Below, in pieces: positions 35,733 through 45,566 of a stretch of DNA of 64,000 nt. Every line of letters starts with the position of its first letter. The stretch's first letter is position 1. The stretch spans positions 2,634,639 through 2,698,638 of the forward strand of contig CAXIPT010000004.1 of assembly GCA_964030475.1 (NCBI GenBank), written 5' to 3'. Source of the stretch: Tethya wilhelma. Taxonomy: Eukaryota; Porifera; Demospongiae; Tethyida; Tethyidae. Under the pieces are notes generated by a model. The model saw nothing but the letters and a program-made list of their open reading frames with translations, did no database searches and was not told the DNA's origin. A program made the translations under genes and the position numbers.

Positions 35733-36694
35733 TTTAGTGGATGATTCAAGAGCTGAACACCTTCTATCTTAAAACCATTCTCTGGGTCCCTCCCAATCAC
35801 GCCCTCAACCTATACAGAGAGATCATCTTTGGTGTGGGTGGAGCTTGTGCTGTCAAGGAGATGTACGACTACCTCAGCTCTAGGTATGGTGGAATTTGCA
35901 ATGCATATACTTACATATACTTACACACTAAAGTCCACCTGGTTTGAGAATGCCGGTAGAAAAAATCTAATAGCTTTCTTAATATCCAACTGAGATTTCA
36001 AAACTTCAAGCACCATTGGAAAGTGCTCATCCTGTTCTTTTTTTCAGCTTGCTACACCTTACCAGACAAAAGTTAGCTGTATTATCCCATAGGAAAAGTA
36101 TTGCTCATTATTTCACTTCCGGCAGCATTTGCTAACCAGATGGACTTTAGTAATAATTATAGCAACTACAGTTCATAAGATCAGATGTGATTTTGAGGTA
36201 GTCAATATCTTTTAGCCCCTGCTTGTGACATTATAATCTTAAAATCTAGCTGGGATTGAACCCTGAAGCTTATGAATTCTCATCGAATGCTCTACTTCTG
36301 AGCTATGGACATTTGAGCAGAGAATACCAGTAGAATTTACAATTCATAGATAATAGTTGACCTTCAAACCAGATCTCAAGGCCTACATGTAATGGCATGA
36401 CCCACATGATGCAAATACATAACCAGCATGTTCTTCCCAGCATAAATAGTGTGCCATACCACTAAAGAGCTAAAAGTTGGATTAACGCATGAAAATTCAA
36501 TGGTAATCTTGAGATCTAGACATGGTTTATTGTTCAAGAACTAGCCAAAGTACTCACAAATGAAATACCCAATTATTATTTTTACTGATTACCTGGCAAT
36601 CTACAAAATAGCAAAACTTATACTTCTCTGGAGTTTTCTATAGGCATTCGTTGAACCGTAGACAATTAGTGAATGTATATTATCTATGGTTGGA

Positions 36695-36746
<52 letters not shown>

Positions 36747-37017
36747 TCCAACTACAAGTGACAAGAACGCTAGGATCGGACGATTCTCGTGGCTGGTATT
36801 TGTAGCTGTCATCTGCGAGACCCTCCTGGAGATCAAGATGGGCTGGGACATCTTCTCCATCCCCCTCCACCCCTCTGCCTACGTCATATGGGGAGTCGCG
36901 GCAGTGCTGTTCTTAGTGGGTGTCTTCTGGAAGTTCACCCTACCCTTCAGAGACATGCCAGGCATTGGACACCACTTTAAGAGTATTGAAGACAAGCTTA
37001 AGCTAAAGACGCAATAG
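32378..37017 (+). CDS. PTDSS2: Phosphatidylserine synthase (PTDSS2-like)
   Basis: Seven exons in phase encode 431 residues: 32378-32481, 32599-32851, 33150-33335, 34524-34637, 35408-35641, 35738-35883 and 36759-37017. Landmarks are GPFVRPHPVIWR, DDARQFLTFIDPDLG, PLPEKSY, FVPCHFFGWW, LRDWFLL, LEPQLPNFGECWWDH, LLCNGLGIWLGM, MKTYHWSGLW, RAVGQFTPYSW and ELNTFYLK. DDARQFL, PLPE and ELNTFYLK favour PTDSS2 over PTDSS1. The enzyme exchanges the head group of phosphatidylethanolamine for serine in the ER membrane. Multiple hydrophobic helices are visible in exons 2, 4, 5, 6 and 7. Several acceptors are preceded by (CA)n runs. The start codon opens a short polar N-terminus, and the N at 35695 is intronic. 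Confidence 0.95.
33297..33738 (+). repeat. Tandem partial duplication of PTDSS2 exon 3 end
   Basis: The block GTTTGTTCCTTGTCATTTCT through the donor and following intron (33297-33406) recurs at 33639-33738 with about 90% identity. The copy has a CCCAG acceptor and GTAAGA donor, but the would-be exon is 40 nt and would shift the frame. Confidence 0.8.
35069..35312. mobile_element. MITE-like element, family AAGTCCATCTGG, copy 1
   Basis: Terminal inverted repeats of roughly 25 bp: GAAGTCCATCTGGTTTGAGA at the left and its inverse at the right. It lies in PTDSS2 intron 4. The interior matches, in reverse, the element at 35929-36151. Confidence 0.75.
35343..35407. repeat. (CA)n microsatellite ending in the acceptor AG
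   Basis: The CA run continues directly into the CAG acceptor of PTDSS2 exon 5. Confidence 0.95.
35929..36151. mobile_element. MITE-like element, family AAGTCCATCTGG, copy 2
   Basis: Inverted relative to copy 1, with the same ends (CTAAAGTCCACCTGGTTTGA and its inverse) and shared interior segments such as CTTCAAGCACCATTGGAAAG. It lies in PTDSS2 intron 6. Confidence 0.75.
36235..36310 (-). repeat. tRNA-like segment (probable SINE relic)
   Basis: On the minus strand it has an A-box-like CATAGCTCAGAAGTAGAGCA and, about 32 bp later, a B-box-like AGGGTTCAATCCC. Acceptor and T stems do not pair, so it is not called a functional tRNA gene. A second A-box-like segment lies at about 36450-36475. Confidence 0.35.
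36698..36743. repeat. (CA)n microsatellite before PTDSS2 last exon
   Basis: CA run immediately upstream of the CTACAAG acceptor of the final exon. Confidence 0.95.
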
Positions 37018-37473
37018 TCTTTAGAAATTTTTTTCTCTACCGTTATACTACCAAGTATCTCTTTTGTGTATACATAACAGAAGGTGTATTTATATTATAA
37101 GCTGTTTATGAGTTGATACCAAATTATTATTAACACCTTATTGTGTGTTGATGCAGACTTTTCTAGAATTTTCTTAATTTATCAAAGGTTGCCTAGCAAC
37201 CCCCTCTGTGACCATATGTGTGGGTCTAGAATTTTCCATGTGAGTAGCACTGGTATGGCTTATAGGGATTTTCCCCCTGCAAAACTGACCAATGGGAGTG
37301 CTGCACCTCAGATGCCACATGTACATGTGTCCATAGTGACAATGGGCTATTGTCTAAAGCTGGAAAAATAAAAGCCATTCTTCACACTTCATCATCTCAG
37401 CTACAGCAGACTACAGTTATACAGCTATCATCTTGAAAATCAAGGACCTCTGAGTTCTTAGGAGAAAGAAATT
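37018..37473. other. PTDSS2 3' UTR and calumenin-A upstream region
   Basis: Contains AATAAA near 37367 (probable PTDSS2 polyadenylation signal). About 100 bp separate it from the next start codon, so the two same-strand genes are tightly packed. Confidence 0.5.
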
Positions 37474-40271
37474 ATGAGGAGTTTGGTTTTAGTAGGTCTC
37501 CTTGTAGCAGTCTGTATGGCTGTTCCAACAGGTATTATTTATATAATTTAGTTATTAATGTATATTTATATTAACGGAATTTGTATTTGTATGTATTCAT
37601 AATATTATGTATGTGTATCGTATAAAAAAAACATTCTACATAAATTCAGACACGATTGTTTATGCTGCAACTGTCAATATTGATTGAAAGTGTTGTCTGC
37701 TATAAAATTGTATTGTCTGGGAAATTCTTGTGTGTGTATATACGTATGTGTGTGTGTGCATGTGTGCATGTGTTTATCATGTGACCTTGCATGTGATATC
37801 CCAGATGATGACCTTCGAGGTCGCGAGGACCTCTCGGATCAAGACCATTATTTTCCTGGAGGGGAACACAATTCGGAGTATGACCACGAGGCCTTCCTGG
37901 GCAAGGACCAGGCCAAGTCCTTCCGTGACCTCTCACCCAAAGAGGCAAAGAGAAGGCTAAGGTACTTTCTTTGATTACGCAAGATTTCAAGGATAATTAT
38001 TTTGATATGTGTGATCTATAGATCTCATTCTGTAGCTATAGTCAAATTATCTACTATACTGCATGCATGTGTGCAAGTCAGAATGTACATGGTCGAGATA
38101 TATAAAAGCAAAAATTATCCACTTGTATCTCTCTCCTTGTAGTATCATTGTCGATAAGATTGATAAAAATCGAGATGGTCAAGTCACGAAACAAGAGCTG
38201 AGAGATTGGATCCAATATGTCGCTGAAAGGTGTGGTTAATGTAGGCAAAATTAATCCACTAAAAATTAGTTAATACTGTGCAGATAAATTTTATTACTAT
38301 TATTTTGTTTATCAATTTTTATTTGCTTGCTTTTTTGTTTGTTGTTTATTTTTGTTTGCAGGAGTAGCCGTGAACAGGCAGAGAAACGGTTGGAACATTA
38401 CGATGCAGATAACGATGGATTCGTTTCATTGGAAGAAATGAAGAAGATTACATTTGGAGAAGGACATGGTATGTTTTCCTGAGCATTACATCATGCATGT
38501 GAATTACATCATTGAATTGATTGATGCTTAGCAATGTTTGCAAACCTGTATAATAAAATTAATAGCTTTTCAGCATACACTAATAAAGTTTAATATTAAT
38601 GAGATAATTAAGAGTAGAAACTTGCCTTGTTTTATATTTTACAGCATTGCCCATTTCTATTATACAAAATTTTTACTACTTGTGATAATAATTGTCTTCA
38701 AAGAAAATTATGTCATGATGACATCATATTATTTTCTATATTTAGAACCTGATGAAATATTTGATCAAATTCGCGGACTCACGTACAGAGACTCAGAGAA
38801 GAGATTGCTGAGGAGATTCAGAGCAGCTGATAAGGACAGGGACAATAAATTGACATTGGACGAGTACGCAGACTACCTCTACCCTCGTACGTGAGATATA
38901 GTACCCACACACCAGTCCTCACCATCCTCACACCCTCACACCCTCAGTCCTCACCATCCTCACACTGTCACACCCTCACAGTCCTCACCATCCTCACACC
39001 CTCACACCCTCAGTCCTCACCACCCTCACAGCCTCCCAATTCTAACTATCCTCACAGCCTCACAATTAATTCTAGCCACCCTAACACACTCACAATCTTC
39101 AGGGTCTTCACAATTCCCTCGCCTTCACTTCCATCAGTCTCACCACCCTCACCACCCTCACAACCCTCACACCCTCACAACCCTCACACACCATACACTC
39201 ACTCACTATTGACAGATGAAGTGCCTCATATGAAGGACATTGTGATTGACGAGGCTTTAGAAGATCTAGATAAAAACAAGAATGGATTCATTACACTCGA
39301 TGAATACATTGGTAAATGACCATCAATGGTTTACAATGACATCGTGATGATGTAATGTTTCCTCCCACCAGAGACGGTGTGGCGTCCCGAGGACCCCAAA
39401 GAGAAAGAGCCGGACTGCGTACAGACAGAGAGAAAGCAGTTTGGGACTCACAAGGACAAGAACTCAGACGGTCATTTGGACAGGGAGGAGCTGGTCACAT
39501 GGCTCTACCCCGACAACTACGATCGCTACATCGCCGAGGCAACGCATCTCATGTACCATGGAGACAGTGATAAGGTGAGTACTAGCTCTCTAGGCTTTTA
39601 TATGGAAAGCTATCTGAAAATTTTTAGTCGTATTGTATTGTGTTAGCCTTGTTCCCAGGCTCCGGATCCTCCTTCGCGAATATTATCTTCAAAAATATTA
39701 AAGGAAGGAGAGAATATAATGTTATATTTGAAGAATTTTCGAAAAAAATATTCGCGAAGGAGAAGCCTGGGAACGAGGCTAGTATTGTGTAGTATCCAAG
39801 CTTATTTCAGAGCTGTTATCAGATATCGAGGTTCACTAATTAATACCATTCCCCATGCCCAATAGCCATGACTAACCATAGCCTCATAGACCATGCAGGC
39901 TCTCGATCGCCATTATGCTTAGCGCTTATTGCTAGCGCTCAACATAATGAAGAGGGCCTGGTTTACAAAACTAGACTAACCATGCCACCGAATTTCATAT
40001 ACAATATTTATTGAGGTTACATAATATCATGTATACTGTAACAGTATATGTGTATAATACTATAATTATGTATACTATAATATTATAGCTAGCAGATCGA
40101 GCTGCATACGTACAATAATATTTTTAAAACTATAATTTTATTTATTACTTTGTTGTGTATTTATAGGATACAGTTTTGACCAAGGAAGAAATTCTCATGA
40201 ACCAAGATCTATTTGTTGGAAGTCACGCAACAGAACATGGCAAATATTTTGAAAGACACGACGAATTTTGA
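37474..40271 (+). CDS. CALU: Calumenin/reticulocalbin-like EF-hand protein A
   Basis: Eight exons in phase encode 317 residues (human calumenin about 315): 37474-37531, 37805-37961, 38143-38229, 38362-38468, 38746-38886, 39216-39311, 39372-39574 and 40167-40271. It starts with a signal peptide, [19 protein letters not shown], in exon 1. [12 protein letters not shown] is the CREC-family hallmark. EF-hand loops include [48 protein letters not shown] and [12 protein letters not shown], then a weaker final loop with [11 protein letters not shown]. The C-terminus is HDEF, an ER-retention signal used by this family. The product is a low-affinity Ca2+ binding protein of the secretory pathway. It is paralogous to the gene at 43.2-50.4 kb. 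Confidence 0.95.
38897..39200. repeat. CCTCACA-type minisatellite
   Basis: About 300 bp of imperfect tandem units of the CCTCACA/CAGTCCTCACCAT type in the calumenin-A intron between exons 5 and 6. Confidence 0.85.
39644..39781. mobile_element. Foldback element (CCCAGGCT family)
   Basis: TAGCCTTGTTCCCAGGCT at the left and AGCCTGGGAACGAGGCTA at the right, with TTCGCGAA subterminal repeats. It lies in the last calumenin-A intron. Confidence 0.7.
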
Positions 40272-40508
40272 AACACCCCTCATTAAAGCAAAGATAAATC
40301 AAATCATAATAATGTTTTCATGCAATAGGAGTGAAAAAAAGAGAAACTGTATACATGTAGGCTGTTTTGAGATTGTAGGTATCGATCTTAAAAAAAAAAT
40401 GTACATGTTCTAGCTACAGTTGTTAGTAGTAGTCATTTGTTATGTTGCAGAGTTTGATGGTTGGCTATTATTATATTGTTTCACTTTCGGTTATCATTGT
40501 TGTTAGGA
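40272..40508. other. Convergent 3' intergenic segment
   Basis: 237 bp between the stop codons of calumenin-A (+) and POLD3 (-). AT-rich, with nothing else recognised. Confidence 0.5.
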
Positions 40509-40616
40509 CTAGGATGGTTTTGTTTTGAAGAAGTTCAGAATTGAAGTTTGATTTCTTGAACTTGATTCCNCTGCCTCCATATCAGTGAGTACATTGACAA
40601 ACCGTTGGTAGCCAGG

Positions 40617-40708
<92 letters not shown>

Positions 40709-42784
40709 ACGACAGCAAGTTTGAACAACAACTGGCAAGTGATCCTGAGAGAAAGATGGTGTACGTGTTTGCCATGGAGCCTGTATAATAGTGCTCACTT
40801 GTGTTTTGGGTGGCCTTCCTCGTTTCCTTGGTGATTTGTGAGGAGATTTAGAAGTTCTGCAAAAAAAATTCAAGTCACATACAATATAGTAACTTGGTCC
40901 AGCTCAATGTCATCATAATTTATTAATTATTATCTGCACGTAATAATTACTATATCCACTGCTCTCTACATGATAATCACATACATACTTGACAGGAATG
41001 GTGTTCTTCTTTGGAATTGGTTTATCCTCTTCTTTTATCGCTTGCATAGTACCGGTGTCAGATTCCACTGTGAATGAATGTGCACACAATAACATTGCCA
41101 TGGTTACATTCACAACACACTCATGATGGCAATAGTCTCTCTCTCTCATTTCCCCCCATATGTGAATTATCCATTTACTTCCAAAGAGCGGAAAAATTAG
41201 AAGGAGATAGAGAGAGCCTGATTCAAAGCTAGACTACAGTATTACTATACCATAGCTTTGTACCCAGGCTCTCTCCTTTGACCCTAGATACACAACTATA
41301 ACTTTACCACAATACTATGATTGCTGTTGCTTTATGTCAACAATGCACGCATGAATTATGTACCATGTGGTTGTTCAGGAGCCACTGTTACAGTATTGTA
41401 ATACTCCATTGTTTTATCGGTCATGAATGACAGTCGTGGCAGTTGGATAAAATTACGACCACGAAAATGGTCGTGCTTTTTCTCTTCTTGCTCTTCTAGA
41501 ACAAATGGGGCTGCTCCAGGTGGATCACTGCTGCAACTGATGGTGTTCCACTGCATGTCAGCCACTCCACTGTCACACCTGGAGGCATAGTTGGCAGCCA
41601 ACAGAGGATCAGAACACTGGAAGATGAAGCAAGCAATTCACATGACCATTGAAATAGAATGAGCCTCGTTTCCAGTCCCCCCCCCCCTTCTATCCTTCAA
41701 ACAGCAACTGACAATGTCAAAATGGATACTGAGTGAGTGCCCCCCTTTCCATAACCATACAATATTTTATTTCATGCGGTCACAGCAAAAACTTGGACTG
41801 TGACTACACACACACTTAAATGCACACCTTGACTTTACTCTTGGATACACTGTACACATGGACTCCATTGACTGTGTGAAGTGAACGCTTGCACTCTACA
41901 AAGGATAAGAGTTATTGTAAGCTAATTGAGTGGTATTATAATAGTACCTTCCAATTCATCCTCTGCTACTAGTGAAATCACATGACGTCCTCCATCCTAA
42001 ACATATAGACAATACAGCACAAGATGGCTACCATGATCAGTGCACACACAGGCCTCATTCTGAGGCTAACTTCTTGCAACAGTAACTGCTGAAAATTAGT
42101 CTCGCTAGCCAGACTCTCTGCAAAAAAAGGCAAAAAAACTTTTGCAGCGAGTCTGGCTAGCCAGACTAGCTGAAAACAGTATAAAGGGAGAGAGAATATA
42201 GCTAAGACTATGATCATGAATAAAAATATAATATAATAATAAATGAATATAAAATATGTATGCTATGATTTGGAAGTGGCTGTGTAAAGCTATAAATCAA
42301 AACACCTTATATTATAACTATAGATGTGCAATAGGCACCATAGCAAAACCTTTGCTAAAATAATTTTCTAAATAACATTGTACAACTGAATCAAATGACG
42401 ATAATCTTGAATACGTAGTACTTACACTTTCTAGTCCACTCAGAGCATAAATGACTGATATTGAAACAGAATCTCGTCTACATTGACGCACATACTCCTG
42501 CAGCACTCTATGACATAATCATGATGTAATCATGAATATCCATGGTGTATAATTATTAACAGTATACATTAGCCTCGTTCCCAGGCTCCTCCTTCGCGAA
42601 TATTTTCTTCGAAAATAATATTCGCGAAGGAAGGAGGAGCCTGGGAACGAGGCTAAGTATACATCACAGTATAGCCTAGATCATTACATTTTTATGGTGT
42701 GTGACTGTCTACTTGTGTTTGCTTACTGTTTAGCAGTAGAGATTGGTATGTGTGATTTTCTGCTCAAAGACTTATATGTCACCT

Positions 42785-42820
<36 letters not shown>

Positions 42821-42959
42821 TGCAGTGAGAGAGAAAAGAGTGAGTTCAATAAGCTGGCTAATATCTTCAATCATAAATAGCTGTTCTTACAAGATAGTTA
42901 TGGTCTTCAACAGTCTCTCTCACACTCTGAACGGCCTCAGATAGATCCACACTCTGCAT
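40509..42959 (-). CDS. POLD3: DNA polymerase delta subunit 3
   Basis: Exons 42959-42891, 42782-42727, 42507-42426, 41996-41948, 41895-41828, 41616-41364, 41067-40989, 40856-40799 and a last exon ending at TAG 40509-40511. The N-terminal half matches the POLD3 winged-helix region: VTYKSLSRK, AKQVLQEYVRQCRRDSV, VIYALSGLES, DGGRHVISLVAEDELE and NGVHVYSVSKSKVK. The linker is basic (KRGRPPKTQ). The C-terminus QTSILNFFKTKPS is a PCNA-binding PIP box (QxxIxxFF), as in human POLD3. The product anchors polymerase delta and links it to PCNA in replication and repair. At about 260 residues it is shorter than human (466), lacking most of the linker. The last acceptor is uncertain: a phase-0 AG at 40575-40576 fits, while the stronger one at the CA repeat (40618) would need another exon. 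One N (40570) lies in this exon. Confidence 0.88.
40620..40702. repeat. (GT)n(GA)n compound microsatellite
   Basis: GT run followed by a GA run in the last POLD3 intron, close to the final exon. Confidence 0.95.
42090..42172. mobile_element. Foldback element with TAGTCTGGCTAGCCAGACT ends
   Basis: AGTCTCGCTAGCCAGACTCT ... AGAGTC-type arms fold back across an A-rich spacer (GCAAAAAAAGGCAAAAAAAC) to GAGTCTGGCTAGCCAGACTA. Distinct from the CCCAGGCT family. It lies in a POLD3 intron. Confidence 0.6.
42571..42654. mobile_element. Near-perfect foldback element (CCCAGGCT family type copy)
   Basis: AGCCTCGTTCCCAGGCTCCT, then CCTTCGCGAATATT, and their inverses form an almost uninterrupted hairpin of about 35 bp per arm with a TTCTTCGAAAA centre. 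It lies in a POLD3 intron. Confidence 0.8.
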
Positions 42960-43167
42960 ACCTGTTTATCTTGCAAGCAGTTCTAAGTCACGCGCACCAC
43001 TTTTTGCGTGGGTGGGGTTTTTCCCTATTGTGAACTGACCAATGGAGTTAGCGCACATCAGCCAGTGCTGCGGTGAACAATAGTTCTTTGTGCAAACATT
43101 GGAGCTTATAAACTCGCGATCGCCTCTTCTCAGAGTGAGCGAACACATCCCGAGAGACGACACGACA
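42960..43167. promoter_or_regulatory. Divergent promoter POLD3 / calumenin-B
   Basis: 208 bp between divergent start codons. GC content rises relative to the flanks and no TATA box is obvious. A shared bidirectional promoter is inferred from spacing. Confidence 0.4.
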
Positions 43168-45221
43168 ATGAATCAACGACTAGCAGTTGGAGTTCTACTG
43201 GCAGTCTTACTGGCGGTGACATCAGCAGTTCCTACAGGTATGTGACGGTGTTGGCACATGTGCGTTTACATGAATAATGTATGAGATCATGTAAAGTATG
43301 ATATGTTGTGTGAGTTCTATAATAAATTTGCTCTATTGAGTATCAAATGTCAAATTGTTAGGAAATCATTAATATTCAGTGTGTGCTCATGTGTCTGGAG
43401 GATTGTGTATAATTTGGTACGTGCAGGTTCATTTGTACACATGTGGTCACTTGACATTAAATTTTGAGCTCTTTTTTTTTTCCTGCTTCATCCAAACCTG
43501 AAAAAAAACAAAAAACCCCCTACTATTTCTACTACTAATGCTACTACTATGTATGACATTGTGTCCCCTTGTATTCATATTGTTCTCAAACCCAACCAGG
43601 AGAGGAGAAACGTCGCAAACCTCCCAAGGACCTCTCCGACCAGGACCACTACGTTGGCGACGGACATGACCACAACGACGACTACGACCATGAGGCCTTC
43701 CTGGGCAAGGACCAGGCGGAGAGGTTCGACCAGCTCTCCCCAGAAGAGGCAAAGAGAAGACTAGCGTAAGTGAAAACAGAGACTTGCAATTTCGTTGTTT
43801 AGATTTTCAGTATGTTTCGTCACCTACTGTATCTATGGCCAACACATGTGTTGATTTACTATTGCAAATGTTGTGTTTGACAGGATAATTGTTGATAAGA
43901 TTGACAAGGATGGCGATGGTAAAGTCACTCAGGAGGAGCTCAAGCTCTGGGTGAAGCACGTTGCTCTGAGGTGAGCGAGTCAGCGAACAAAATAAGATTT
44001 ATACACATTTTCAGTAGTTTCATTCTGAAGCCTTCCCCGGCACATATTTATATTTTGCAAGTTGCAAAGTTTAGCTTCCCTCTTTTCTCCTTGCTCGTAT
44101 TTTATAGGGAAGGCCTGGGTACGAGGCTACGTGTTCTGTAGTTCAAATCATTTAAGCTATTTAGACCAAGAGCAGTATTGTTTGCAAAAGCTAGAGAGAG
44201 TTCTATAGATGATTACTAGGTAGCCCATTTTCTATCGAACTAGACCCTTTTTCTTTTTTGTTGCAGATCAGGGGTAGAAAAAAGGGTCTAGCTCGATATC
44301 AGAGTAGGTATCCCTTTGATGTGGTGCTGTAGGTGTATTTTACTATACAAACCTAATAAGACCTGTCTAACTTAACCATTTCCTAAGGCTCATTAAGAGA
44401 TTCAGAAACCAGGTTCTGCATGGTTAATCAAATCAAATCAGACTGCTTGTAGCGACTACAATAATCTGAGGGTTATTGCACTCAAGATATTTCACTAATG
44501 GATGTTATCATAATTCTTTGACAGATACATTTATGATGACGTGGACAGACAGTGGCCCTTCCACGACAAGAACAAAGACGGCGAGTTAACGTGGGAGGAG
44601 TATGAAGACACTGCCTTTGGGAGAGTTGACAGTAAGAGGAAATTTACTTAACATGTTCTTATGTTGTTGTTTTTTCTTCTTTTTTTTCTCTTTGGGAATT
44701 ATACATAGGAACAGGTTGCTAGTAATGTTCATTTTACATTTGTATTTTAATTTTTCATTTTTGCAGTTTAGAAAATTACACATACTAGAAATGAGTCGTT
44801 AGTATTATTCAGTTTATACTTGCCATTTTCATGGTTATGTTGAACCGCAAATTAGCTGGATTTCATTCTTTGTTTTCCTTTAGACTATGAAGATATCTAC
44901 GATTCCCATCGTGGATTGACCTACAAGCAGATGATGGATAGAGACAAGAGAAGATTCATGACTGCAGACACTAACGTCAATGGATTCCTCAGCAAAGAAG
45001 AGTTTGCCGATTTCCTTCATCCAGGTTAGCTAATTTGGTGACCGGAACTTTATTTTACTGAAACTATGAAAACTTTACTATCATTACTATTATGTTTGTT
45101 GCATTGTTAATCCAATGAATGTGGTGAGCTAAGGAAATGGTTTTCTGCCCTAGCAGAGGCTCGGAAAGACAGTTGACAAGTCCTTCCCTTAATTTTTAGT
45201 TTTCACTTTTCTGTTTTTACC

Positions 45222-45289
<68 letters not shown>

Positions 45290-45527
45290 CCATGTGTGCA
45301 TCCATCCATCCAGGACGAAGTGATGTCAGTGGTTGCTCAAGTCGGCTTCAGTCCTCGTGAAGCTTGTTCGATAGTTGTGGGTAATTCCTGTGAGGTGCCC
45401 TATGACCCCTGGCATCAGGATTGGAATATCACAGTCCCGGAAGATGACAAACCTCCTCCAATGCCCATTCCAGATCCCAAGGTCAGTTGAAATAAATAAA
45501 TTCTTAACTAAAGTCAGTCAGAGCTGG

Positions 45528-45566
<39 letters not shown>

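Noticed and set aside
36235..36310. Functional tRNA gene
   Set aside because: A- and B-box-like motifs exist, but acceptor and T stems do not pair. Better explained as a SINE relic.
38891..39319. 142-residue ORF through the CCTCACA minisatellite
   Set aside because: Tandem-repeat translation; only its last part (39216-39311) is a genuine calumenin exon.
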